Notes: generated from the sequence alone by a model not told the origin. 64,000 nucleotides of DNA from Lachnospiraceae bacterium (GCA_017469935.1 JAFUFL010000066.1:36330-100329); one strand, 5' to 3'; numbered from the stretch's first letter, positions 45,462-53,650 are shown. A program made the numbers and translations.

Positions 45462-45489
45462 ATTATACACTTAATTTGAAAGGGAACAA
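45462..45489 (-). promoter_or_regulatory. Promoter of ackA
   Basis: -10 TATAAT (45467-45462) with TTGTTC (45489-45484) 16 bp upstream. Confidence 0.6.
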
Positions 45490-45627
45490 GAACTGCCCTT
45501 TTTTTGAACAAAACTTCTGAAGCTTTCATGGAACTTTTATTACCGATATGAAATAATGACTTTTGAAAGGCCGCGCCGGGCTTACCCGCATGCCGCCAAA
45601 AAAGAGAAAAGGAGCCCAGGCTTCGCA

Positions 45628-46794
45628 ATGATGAAAGTAACAGGCATAATAGCAGAATGCAACCCCCTCCACGAGGGACATAAATATCTGATCGATGAGG
45701 TCCGCAGGCAGTGCGGCGCCGACTATATCGTAGTGGCGCTCAGCGGAGACTACGTGCAGCGCGGCGCGCCCGCCATCCTCTCCCGGGAGGCCAGGACTTC
45801 GCAGCTTCTGCGGGCGGGCGCCGACCTTGTCGTTGAGCTCCCCCTCTATGTATCCTGCTCCGGCGCGGACTATTTTGCCAGAGGAGCCGCGGCCCTCATG
45901 GAGAGTCTTGGCGTCGTGACGGACCTCGCTTTCGGGTCCGAGTCCGGCGACCTCGAAGGTCTTACAGAAACCGCCTCCGCCCTCGCCGGTGAACCGGAAG
46001 AGTTCCGCAGAGGCCTTCGGGAAGGACTGCGGGAAGGGCTCACCTACGCGCAGGCGCTGGCCGCGGCCGTGCAGGACATCGATCTGCCTGCCACACCCAA
46101 CGACCTTCTGGGGACCCACTACCTGCAGGCGCTGATCCGAAGCGGCAGCGCGATCCGCGCCTACGCGATTAAGCGCACCGACTGCCGGTCCGCATCAGAG
46201 ATCCGGGAACAGATGATCTCCTGCCGTCAGAGCGGCGATCCCTGCCTGTGCCGGGACGATTTCTCCGATCTCCTCCTGCACGCGCTCTGCAGGGCCGGTT
46301 CCGCAGCTGATCTCGCGGACTGCCTCGACGTCTCCCCGGACCTGGCCTCCAGGATCATGAACGAGCTCCCCTTCTACCGGAGCTACACCCAGTTCTGCGC
46401 CCGCGTCAAGACGCGCAATTACACGTACACCCGGATCTCCCGGGCGCTGCTCCACATTCTGCTGGGAATGACGGCAGACGCCATGGAGCGCTTTGATGCG
46501 GAACACGGATTGTGCGGCTGGATCCGCCCCATCGGTTTTCGGAAAAGCGCCGCTCCGCTCATCCGGAGCATAACCGCTTCCTGCACGGTTCCTTACCTGG
46601 ATAAGCTCGCAAGGGCCCCCGAAGTGCTGCCCGCAGATCTTTATGCCCTGCTCGAGCAGGAGCTGCAGGCGGAGTTTCTGTATGACCTGATGGCCGCGCG
46701 CAGAAGCGCCGCAACTAAAAAGGACGCCTCCGTCGAAGGCGTCCCTTACGGTATGCGCAAGCCCCTGATCACGCAAGGCCGAGCGCAAGACTGA
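45628..46794 (+). CDS. tmcAL: tRNA(Met) cytidine acetate ligase TmcAL
   Basis: 388 residues from ATG 45628 (an ATG three bases later is equally possible; the AAGGAG is 13 nt away). MMKVTGIIAECNPLHEGHKYLI contains the HxGH nucleotidyltransferase motif (HEGH), followed by VVALSGDYVQRGAPAI and FGSESGD. In Bacillus TmcAL uses acetate and ATP to form N4-acetylcytidine at the wobble base of elongator tRNA-Met. It is divergent from ackA. Its 3' end runs into the convergent feoAB gene and contains that gene's terminator. Confidence 0.92.
   Translation: MMKVTGIIAECNPLHEGHKYLIDEVRRQCGADYIVVALSGDYVQRGAPAILSREARTSQLLRAGADLVVELPLYVSCSGADYFARGAAALMESLGVVTDLAFGSESGDLEGLTETASALAGEPEEFRRGLREGLREGLTYAQALAAAVQDIDLPATPNDLLGTHYLQALIRSGSAIRAYAIKRTDCRSASEIREQMISCRQSGDPCLCRDDFSDLLLHALCRAGSAADLADCLDVSPDLASRIMNELPFYRSYTQFCARVKTRNYTYTRISRALLHILLGMTADAMERFDAEHGLCGWIRPIGFRKSAAPLIRSITASCTVPYLDKLARAPEVLPADLYALLEQELQAEFLYDLMAARRSAATKKDASVEGVPYGMRKPLITQGRAQD
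46717..46744 (-). terminator. Terminator of feoAB, inside the tmcAL coding region
   Basis: 8-bp stem GGACGCCT / AGGCGTCC (46722-46729 with 46737-46744), followed on the minus strand by TTTTTAG. It lies wholly within the last codons of tmcAL. Confidence 0.8.
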
Positions 46795-49168
46795 TCAGTC
46801 TCACTATAAAGGCGGCGATCCAGGCCACAAGGCACTGCTCCGCCACGATTCCCAGAGCCCACTTTCCTCCCAGCTCTCTTTTGAACGAGGAGACGGCCGC
46901 CACGCAGGGCGTATACAGCAGGCAGAAGACAAGAAGTCCCACCGCTGCCGACGGGGACATCGCTGCCTGCAGGCCGGCTATGGAGCCGAACAGGACGGAA
47001 AGCGTGGAGACGACGCTCTCTTTTGCCATAAATCCGGCGATCAGGGCGACGCAGATCCTCCAGTCCGCAAATCCCAGAGGCTTAAGGAGCGGCGTCAGAA
47101 CGCCGGCCACTGCCGCGAGTATGCTGTCCTTGGAGTCCGACACCATGTTCAGCCTCAGGCTGAACGTCTGCAGAAACCAGATCAGGAGTGTGGCGATGAA
47201 AATAACGGAAAACGCCCTCTCTACGAAGTCCTTCGCCTTATCCCACAGAAGCCTCGCCACATTGGCGGGCGTGGGCATGCGATAGTTGGGCAGTTCCATG
47301 ACAAAGGGCATCGCTTCTCCCTTGAACAGGAATTTTCTTGTCACAAAAGCCATCACCAGTCCGCACAGAATTCCCAGTACATACATGGAAATATAGACCA
47401 GCGCCGCCTTTCCGCCAAAGAACGCCGCCGCGAACAGTCCGTAGATCGGCATCTTGGCGTTGCAGCTCATATAAGGCGTCAGCAGGATCGTCATCTTCCG
47501 GTCTCTCTCGGAGGGAAGGGTCCTCGTGGCCATGACGCCCGGCACTGTGCAGCCGAATCCCATCAGCATGGGGACAATACTTCTGCCGGACAGGCCGATT
47601 CTTCTAAGCGGCTTGTCCATGACGAACGCGATCCTCGCCATGTAGCCGCTGTCCTCCAGAATTGAAAGGAAGAAGAACAGCACGACGATCAGAGGCAGGA
47701 AGCTCAGGACGCTCCCCACGCCGTTAAATATTCCTTTGATGATCAGGGAGTGCAGGACCTCGTTCACGCCAAAGGCCGTCAGTGCGGCGTCGGCTTTGTC
47801 GGTGAGCAGCCCGATTCCCGCCTCTAAAAGTCCCTGCAGCCAGGCGCCGATGACATTAAAGGTCAGGAAAAAGATCGCCAGCATGATCCCTATGAAACAG
47901 GGGATGGCCGTATATTTTCCCGTGAGGACTTTGTCCAGTTCAATACTTCTCTTTCTCTCTATGCTCTCATGGGGCTTTACAACTGTCGCGTCGCAGACCT
48001 TTTGAATAAAGGTATATCTCATGTCCGCGATGGCTGCGGCGCGGTCCAGCCCTCTCTCTTTTTCCATCTGAAGGATCAGGTGCTCGCAGGCCTCCTTCTC
48101 GTTCTGATCGAGCCCCAGCGCGTCGATCACTCTCTGATCTCCCTCGATCACCTTCGTCGCCGCAAATCGCACCGGAACGTCAACTGCGGCGCAGTGGTCC
48201 TCGATCAGGTGCATGATCGAGTGAATACAGCGGTGCACGGCTCCGCCGTGGTCTTCCGGTCCGCAGAAATCCTGCCTTCCGGGTTTCTCCTGATAGCGGG
48301 CCACATGGATGGCGTGGTCGATCAGCTCGTCAATGCCCTCGTTGGAGGCCGCCGCGATCGGGACGACAGGGATGCCCATCATCTCTTCCATCTTGTTGAT
48401 TCGGATACTGCCCCCGTTGCCGCGCATCTCGTCCATCATGTTGACCGCCAGGACCATGGGAATGCCGATCTCCATCAGCTGCATGGTCAGATACAGGTTC
48501 CGCTCGATGTTGGTGGCGTCCACGATGTTGATGATGCCCTTGGGGCGTTCCTGTAAGATAAACTGCCTGGTGACGATCTCCTCACTCGTGTAGGGGGACA
48601 TGGAATATATGCCCGGAAGGTCCGTGACAAGGGTATTCTCGATGCCGCGGATCATGCCGTCCTTTCTGTCTACGGTCACGCCCGGGAAATTTCCCACATG
48701 CTGATTGGCTCCGGTGAGCTGGTTGAAGAGCGTCGTCTTGCCGCTGTTCTGGTTTCCCGCCAGCGCGAATGTCAGCTGCGTGCCCTCCGGCAGCGGATGC
48801 TCCGTGGCGGTGTCGTGGTAGCGGCCGCCCTCGCCCAGGCCGGGATGCTCGACATGGTTGTGGATCCGATTCTTCTCCGCGCCCGCCGCTTCGCTTTTTT
48901 TGCTTCCCTGCGTCTCACTCTCCGCGGTTTCGATCTCCTTTTCCGTCGCCGCGCTGACCTCGATCTTATCCGCGTCCGCGATCCTCAGCGTAAGGTCATA
49001 TCCGTGGATCATCAGCTGCACGGGATCTCCCATCGGCGCGTATTTCACTACCTTGACCACCGTTCCCGGGATCACGCCCATATCCAGAAAGTGCTGCCGC
49101 AGGGCGCCGGTTCCGCCCACTTCGGTCACTATGGCGCTCTCGCCGATCTTCATATCTTTGATTGTCAT
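46769..49168 (-). CDS. feoB: Ferrous iron transporter, FeoA-FeoB fusion
   Basis: 799 residues from ATG 49168 (a TTG 12 nt upstream is less likely). Residues 1-75 are a FeoA SH3-like domain (GTGALRQHFLDMGVIPGTVVKVVKYAPMGDPVQLMI). After a charged linker with a His-rich stretch comes the FeoB G domain (AGNQNSGKTTLFNQL, VDRKDG, DLPGIYSMSPYT, NMMDE), then a helical spacer and about eight to ten membrane segments including the gate motifs near GFGCTVPGVMATR and LTPYMSCNAKMPIY. It imports Fe(II). FeoA and FeoB are usually separate. The promoter is at 49207-49235. The gene overlaps the tmcAL 3' end by 26 bp, tail to tail. Confidence 0.95.
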   Translation of the reverse strand: MTIKDMKIGESAIVTEVGGTGALRQHFLDMGVIPGTVVKVVKYAPMGDPVQLMIHGYDLTLRIADADKIEVSAATEKEIETAESETQGSKKSEAAGAEKNRIHNHVEHPGLGEGGRYHDTATEHPLPEGTQLTFALAGNQNSGKTTLFNQLTGANQHVGNFPGVTVDRKDGMIRGIENTLVTDLPGIYSMSPYTSEEIVTRQFILQERPKGIINIVDATNIERNLYLTMQLMEIGIPMVLAVNMMDEMRGNGGSIRINKMEEMMGIPVVPIAAASNEGIDELIDHAIHVARYQEKPGRQDFCGPEDHGGAVHRCIHSIMHLIEDHCAAVDVPVRFAATKVIEGDQRVIDALGLDQNEKEACEHLILQMEKERGLDRAAAIADMRYTFIQKVCDATVVKPHESIERKRSIELDKVLTGKYTAIPCFIGIMLAIFFLTFNVIGAWLQGLLEAGIGLLTDKADAALTAFGVNEVLHSLIIKGIFNGVGSVLSFLPLIVVLFFFLSILEDSGYMARIAFVMDKPLRRIGLSGRSIVPMLMGFGCTVPGVMATRTLPSERDRKMTILLTPYMSCNAKMPIYGLFAAAFFGGKAALVYISMYVLGILCGLVMAFVTRKFLFKGEAMPFVMELPNYRMPTPANVARLLWDKAKDFVERAFSVIFIATLLIWFLQTFSLRLNMVSDSKDSILAAVAGVLTPLLKPLGFADWRICVALIAGFMAKESVVSTLSVLFGSIAGLQAAMSPSAAVGLLVFCLLYTPCVAAVSSFKRELGGKWALGIVAEQCLVAWIAAFIVRLISLALGLA

Positions 49169-49206
49169 TGCGTTTCCCAACCCTTCATTATTTCTTGGCT
49201 TTTTCC

Positions 49207-49235
49207 ATTATAGTCAAGTGAGTTCGGTTTGTCTA
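49207..49235 (-). promoter_or_regulatory. Promoter of feoAB
   Basis: -35 TAGACA (49235-49230), 17-bp spacer, -10 TATAAT (49212-49207). No clear Fur or DtxR-family palindrome is visible around it. The remainder up to 49397 has no gene. Confidence 0.75.
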
Positions 49236-49397
49236 ATTGGATCATTAATATTCTGCTTTTTTTGCGTTTTCCATGTATTTTTTTCTGCGGACGCCAAAAA
49301 AGAGACCGCCGCTCCGGGAAACGATCCTTGTCAGGAACTCTCCCGAAGTGACGACCTCTTTCTCTGCTCAGACTGCCGTGTCTTGCCTTTCTCAGTT

Positions 49398-51275
49398 TCA
49401 GCTCTTCTGCTGCGCTTTTACCATTTTCTCGTATATTTCAAAGTTCTCCTGGTCAAAACAGCACATGACCACATGCATCACATAGTCCTTATTAGCCTTG
49501 AACCATTTACCGACCGTCTCCATGGCGATCTTTGCCGCCTCCTCCTTGGGATAGCCGTAAACACCCGTGGAGATGTTCGGGAAAATGATGCTGTGAGCGC
49601 CTTTCGACCTGGCCAGATCAAGCGAATTTGTGTAGCAGGACGCAAGGAGTTTGGGGTCATCCTCATCTCCGTCATAAATAGGTCCTACGGTGTGGATGAT
49701 GTACTTGGCGGGAAGATTGTAAGCGCCTGTGATCTTGGCTTCGCCCGTGTGGCAGCCGTCCAGGGTCCTGCACTCTTCTAAAAGTCCCGGTCCCGCCGCC
49801 GCGTGAATGGCGCCGTCGACGCCGCCGCCGCCCAGAAGAGAAACATTCGCCGCATTGACGATGCAGTCCGCCTTCATTTTCGTGATGTCGCCCCTTGTCA
49901 CCAAAATGCCGCTTCGGGACGCTCTGACCACTCTCTCCTCCGCCTTGAAGATGGTATCGATCACCTTTCTCTCAAGGAAAATCGGCTTTTTATCCGGATT
50001 GAGCACTATACCGGCGATATTCTCCGGCGCTTTGGGGGCCGCGCCGTTTCCGGGCATGAACTGCTCGAGCGCCTGGCGGATCGTCGCTCCCATGGCGGGA
50101 TCTCCCTTAGATGCCCCGGTCTTATACATCTGTTCGCTCGTGTAAGCCACCTGCCACATCTTGCCGTCCTTTGTGGAGATCAGTTTCATCCGGAGTCCTC
50201 TCATCGGAGCCTTGTTTCCCGCCTGCGGCGCGCTGAAGGGCTGCACCGGGAACAGAATGCTGCCGCCTCCGTGCATGGCGGCTCTGACCGCCTCCAGGCA
50301 TCGGGCGAACTTTTCGTTCGTCCTGTCCGCGGAAAACTCTTCCAGTCTCTTTTCAATCTCCTCACTTCCCGCAAAGCTCAATTTTTGAGCCTGTGCTCCG
50401 GGCCTTTCCGGCCTGAGGGCATTCTGCCAGGCTTTCATTCTGGCGGGATCGCTCTCTCTGGCCTTCTTGTCCGCCTCGAGCTTGTCATCAAATCGGTCGA
50501 GCACGCCGCGAAGGTCATTCGGAAGGCGGTCCCTGGCTTCCTTCTTAAGGTTCTCGGGCACCCCGTAAAAAGCCTCCGCCATGCTGCCCGCGATACAGGC
50601 CAGCGTGTCGCTGTCACCGCCCAGGGACACGGCGTTTCGGATCACGTCCTCAAAGCTCTCTCCTTCCAGAAACGCGATGATCGCTTCCGGAACCGTCTGC
50701 TGGCAGGTTTCCACGTGGTGGTAATCGGGACGAATCTGGTCGCAGGTCCTGTCGAGGTCATAGCCGAAGGTCTTCGAGACCGTCGCCTTGATCTCCTCCT
50801 TGGAAGCTCCGTGGAGCGCCATAAAGATTACGGACGCCGTCGCCTGCGCACCTTTCACCCCCTCGGGATGATTGTGGGACACCTCCGCCGTCACGGCCGC
50901 GACACGGAGCATCTTCCGAAGGTCCTCCTGGCAGAGCCAGGCTGCCGCCGATACGCGCATGGCACTCCCGTTTCCGAAGCTGTTATAGGGCTTTGGATTA
51001 CTCTTGTGCAGCCACATGCTGAATTTCGCGCCGTATCCGGCAAAAGGATACCGGTCGCCGTATTTCTTCATAGCCGTCACGAGAGCCTTTTTCATTGTCT
51101 CTTCGTCGGCGTCCACCCCGCAGTTCATAAGCGCTTCCGCCACGGCCAGCGTCAGGACGCTGTCGTCCGTGAACTCCGATCTCTCCGAGAAGAGGTCAAA
51201 ATCCTTAGTCTTGATATTATTTCTGTCGAACTCATAAGGGCTTCCGATTATATCTCCCAAAATAGCACCGTACAT
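49398..51275 (-). CDS. ADP-ribosylglycohydrolase / SseB-like / macrodomain fusion
   Basis: 625 residues in three modules. Residues 1-265 form an ADP-ribosylhydrolase (DraG/ARH) domain with metal-binding EFTDDS (34-39) and GGDSDT (219-224). Residues about 300-445 resemble an SseB-type domain (ILFPVQPF, KLISTKDGKMWQVAYTSEQMYKTG, IAGIVLNPDKKPIFL). Residues 455-620 are a MacroD-type macrodomain: GDITKMKADCIVNAANVSLLGGGGVDGAI, LPAKYIIHTVGP, FPNISTGVYGYP. Both end domains are known families that hydrolyse ADP-ribose bonds or bind ADP-ribose. No ADP-ribosyltransferase or sirtuin is encoded in the window. Probably cytoplasmic. Confidence 0.85.
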   Translation of the reverse strand: MYGAILGDIIGSPYEFDRNNIKTKDFDLFSERSEFTDDSVLTLAVAEALMNCGVDADEETMKKALVTAMKKYGDRYPFAGYGAKFSMWLHKSNPKPYNSFGNGSAMRVSAAAWLCQEDLRKMLRVAAVTAEVSHNHPEGVKGAQATASVIFMALHGASKEEIKATVSKTFGYDLDRTCDQIRPDYHHVETCQQTVPEAIIAFLEGESFEDVIRNAVSLGGDSDTLACIAGSMAEAFYGVPENLKKEARDRLPNDLRGVLDRFDDKLEADKKARESDPARMKAWQNALRPERPGAQAQKLSFAGSEEIEKRLEEFSADRTNEKFARCLEAVRAAMHGGGSILFPVQPFSAPQAGNKAPMRGLRMKLISTKDGKMWQVAYTSEQMYKTGASKGDPAMGATIRQALEQFMPGNGAAPKAPENIAGIVLNPDKKPIFLERKVIDTIFKAEERVVRASRSGILVTRGDITKMKADCIVNAANVSLLGGGGVDGAIHAAAGPGLLEECRTLDGCHTGEAKITGAYNLPAKYIIHTVGPIYDGDEDDPKLLASCYTNSLDLARSKGAHSIIFPNISTGVYGYPKEEAAKIAMETVGKWFKANKDYVMHVVMCCFDQENFEIYEKMVKAQQKS

Positions 51276-51334
51276 CCGTTAATTCCTCTCTTTCCGTGTG
51301 CGCCGGGCACGCGCAGTCATCACTTTTTTGGCTC

Positions 51335-52171
51335 TCATAGATTATAGTAATTATTCAGGACATGATACCGGATCGCTTCCGCCACTCCGTCATGCTCGTT
51401 GTCCGACGTCTGAAAGTCCGCCGCTTCCAATACTTCCGGGGCCGAATTTCCCATGGCGACCGAAATTCCCGCCGCGTTCATGAGCCCCAGATCGTTGTTG
51501 CCGTCCCCCATGGCCATCACTTCTTCCCTGCGCAGTCCCAGCAGCGCCGCAAGGCTGAGCAGAGCTTCTCCCTTGTCCGCGTCCTTCGACGTGACCTCAA
51601 GGTCCGTCGGCCAGGGATAGATGATTCGGACCCCTTCAATCGTCTTTACTCTTTCAAGGATCTCCTCCCTCACTGCGGGAGTCGGACACATGATTGACAG
51701 ATTCTCGATTCCGCGCTGGCTCTCTCTGAGGTTCCCATACAGGTCCTCCACCTGTACGCGGCTCTTCTCCAGGTACGGCAGGATCGGCGTCTTCTCAAAT
51801 TTCTTCCATAAAAGCCGGTGCGTGTCCTCGTCGTGATACCCATAGCCTTCCGTGAAGTACTCCCGGATGATTCCTTCTCCCTCGGCTGCCCTCAGCGTTT
51901 TCTCCGCCGTCGCTTTCGACATACACCTCTCCCGGATCGCGATCCCGCTCTTTCGGTCTGTTGTCACCGCCCCGTTGGATGTGATGATAAACCTGATGAA
52001 ATCCAATTCCAGGACCTGCCTCGGAATTCCCGCAAACGGCCTGCCGGTCACCGGCACAATATAGATGCCGTTTTCGGCAGCTTTTTCCAGTGCGGTCCTG
52101 TTTCCGGCCGTCACCTCTTTCTGCCTTGTCAGCAGAGTGCCGTCCAGATCCAGCCCTATCATTCTGATCAT
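51335..52171 (-). CDS. HAD superfamily Cof-type phosphatase
   Basis: 278 residues from ATG 52171 (GGGGGAT upstream). HAD motif I LDLDGTLL, motif II TSNGA, motif III Lys in SKDADKGEAL, motif IV AMGDGNNDLGLM, with the IIB cap of the Cof/YbjI group. Such proteins dephosphorylate sugar phosphates or cofactors; the substrate cannot be told. The 5' leader contains a long palindrome and the promoter is divergent from that of the FtsK-like gene. Confidence 0.9.
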   Translation of the reverse strand: MIRMIGLDLDGTLLTRQKEVTAGNRTALEKAAENGIYIVPVTGRPFAGIPRQVLELDFIRFIITSNGAVTTDRKSGIAIRERCMSKATAEKTLRAAEGEGIIREYFTEGYGYHDEDTHRLLWKKFEKTPILPYLEKSRVQVEDLYGNLRESQRGIENLSIMCPTPAVREEILERVKTIEGVRIIYPWPTDLEVTSKDADKGEALLSLAALLGLRREEVMAMGDGNNDLGLMNAAGISVAMGNSAPEVLEAADFQTSDNEHDGVAEAIRYHVLNNYYNL

Positions 52172-52183
52172 AGATCCCCCTTT

Positions 52184-52247
52184 TGTGTCACGGGGACGTA
52201 TCCGCTGACACATTTTGTGTGTCAGCGGATACGTCCCCATTGACACA
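52184..52247. repeat. GGGGACGTATC-type palindromic repeat, full copy
   Basis: Perfect 21-bp inverted repeat (52192-52212 with 52218-52238, loop TTTTG), extended after a small internal loop by TGTGTCA / TGACACA. One arm contains GGGGACGTATCCGCTGACAC. It lies between the promoter and start codon of the HAD gene. A partial copy is at 18221-18272. Confidence 0.88.
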
Positions 52248-52255
52248 CTTCGATT

Positions 52256-52261
52256 ATTATA
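52256..52261 (-). promoter_or_regulatory. Extended -10 promoter of the HAD gene
   Basis: TGG followed by TATAAT on the minus strand (TATAAT 52261-52256). No good -35 is visible. The start of transcription would fall right at the edge of the palindromic repeat. Confidence 0.6.
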
Positions 52262-52279
52262 CCACGCCGTTTGCAAACA

Positions 52280-52288
52280 TGATATAAT
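52280..52288 (+). promoter_or_regulatory. Extended -10 promoter of the FtsK-like gene
   Basis: TGA followed by TATAAT (52283-52288), back to back with the HAD promoter. A perfect GTTTGCAAAC palindrome (52270-52279) lies between the two -10 boxes and could be an operator. The 90-nt leader has a GCAGGC/GCCTGC hairpin. Confidence 0.6.
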
Positions 52289-52378
52289 CCAATTACTGAC
52301 GCCCCAGCATAGAGCAAGCCGGCGCCGCCCTGCAGGCATCCCGCCTGCCCGGGTAAACTACTGAAGTAAGAGGTAAGA

Positions 52379-53569
52379 ATGGCAGTTTTTACACTTCCCA
52401 AGGTCAGGGACCTGCTGAGATATCATACAAGATGGAATGACCAGGCCCTTAATCCCTACATTGAGGACCTGATCGACTTATGGGCCGAAAATGATATATA
52501 CGGAACCCTGGACGTATGCATGCAGGGTCCCATGCTGACCCGCTTCGGCATCAAGCCGGATGACATGAAGAGCGCCAGCCGCATCATGAATCTTGAAAAG
52601 GCCTACCGCTATATGTTCCGCCGCAAGGACATAAGGGTCTACAGGAGCGACGGACGCATCTACATCGATGTGCCCTGGCAGCGCGACCCGGTATGGCTCG
52701 GGGACCTTCTGACCAGCAGAGAATTCGAGTCCTCCCAGGGACTCCCCCTTGCCATCGGTATGAATATATACCGCGAATGTATCATGCACGAACTGACGGA
52801 GGTTCCTCATCTTCTGGTCGGCGGCAATCCCAGCAGCGGTCTCGATGAGTTTCTTGTGGGACTCCTCCTCAGCATTCTGGTTCACCAGTCGCCGGACGAG
52901 ATTGAGCTCTTTCTCTGCTCTTCGGGAAATCTGGGCTTTGATGATTACGCGGTGCTCCCGTACTGCCACGTCATCAGCTCTGTCCGCAATACCATGGCCA
53001 TGCTCTCGGAAATGAGCAGAGAGATCGACAGGCGCAGCCGTCTGCTGATAGATTCCCGCTGCCGCAACATCTTCCAATACAATGAGCGGGGAGGAAATCT
53101 GCGCCACAGAGTCATCATGATCACCGAATATCACAGACTCTTTACCTCCAACAAGCAGGCCGCCATGGCTTATATCCTGCGCATAGCGGAGCTGGCCGGT
53201 CCCTGCGGCATCCACCTGATCCTGGCCTCTTCCGACCCGGCCTGCCTGCGCGGACTGAGCGAGAGTTTCCCGGCAAGAGTCTGCCTCAAGGTGAGCACTC
53301 CTCAGGATTCCCAGGCCTTACTAAACCAGAAGGGCGGCGAATCCCTTCCCCGCAAGGGTTCGCTCTATTACCTGGACGGCATCGACCCGGATCCCCAGTA
53401 TCTTCAGTGCGGCTTTGTCACGCAGCGCGAGGTTCGAAGTGTCCTCGAAGTGCTCGGGAGCAATTATGTCAACATCCGCAAGCGGTCGATTTTTGAGGAG
53501 ATCGAGGACGACGATCCCGAGGATGGTCACGAGAGCTCCGGCAGGAAAAAATTCAAGCTCCCGTTTTGA
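52379..53569 (+). CDS. FtsK/SpoIIIE-like protein with degenerate nucleotide-binding motifs
   Basis: 396 residues; AGAGG is 6 nt before the ATG. It aligns by eye with the alpha-beta motor region of FtsK/SpoIIIE: QGPMLTRFGIKPDDMKSASRIMNLEKAYRYMF (49-80) resembles the beta domain, VPWQRDPVWLGDLLTSREF the entry to the alpha domain, and HELTEVPHLLVGGNPSSGLDEFL (137-159) the Walker A segment. Where active motors have GATGSGKS this has GGNPSSGLDE, without the Lys and Ser/Thr. The Walker B region reads VIMITEYHRLF (245-255), and GIHLILASSDP (277-287) matches GIHLILATQRP. There are no membrane segments and no gamma winged-helix domain; the C-terminus is acidic then basic. Likely a non-hydrolysing relative of unknown role. 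Confidence 0.75.
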   Translation: MAVFTLPKVRDLLRYHTRWNDQALNPYIEDLIDLWAENDIYGTLDVCMQGPMLTRFGIKPDDMKSASRIMNLEKAYRYMFRRKDIRVYRSDGRIYIDVPWQRDPVWLGDLLTSREFESSQGLPLAIGMNIYRECIMHELTEVPHLLVGGNPSSGLDEFLVGLLLSILVHQSPDEIELFLCSSGNLGFDDYAVLPYCHVISSVRNTMAMLSEMSREIDRRSRLLIDSRCRNIFQYNERGGNLRHRVIMITEYHRLFTSNKQAAMAYILRIAELAGPCGIHLILASSDPACLRGLSESFPARVCLKVSTPQDSQALLNQKGGESLPRKGSLYYLDGIDPDPQYLQCGFVTQREVRSVLEVLGSNYVNIRKRSIFEEIEDDDPEDGHESSGRKKFKLPF

Positions 53570-53620
53570 CGCGCACATGTGCGGGGTACTTTTCTGACTG
53601 ATCTGGTCAACATCTTGAAT

Positions 53621-53650
53621 GGTGGATAATGTGGATTAATTTGTGGAAAA
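53621..53650. promoter_or_regulatory. Cluster of three DnaA-box-like 9-mers
   Basis: GGTGGATAA, TGTGGATTA and TGTGGAAAA at 53621, 53630 and 53642 each match TGTGGATAA at 8 of 9 positions, in the same orientation. A weaker TATCCCCA follows at 53671. They lie in the AT-rich 244-bp gap between the FtsK-like gene and tRNA-Ala. No dnaA or dnaN is nearby. The rest of the gap holds no gene apart from the tRNA terminator. Confidence 0.4.
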
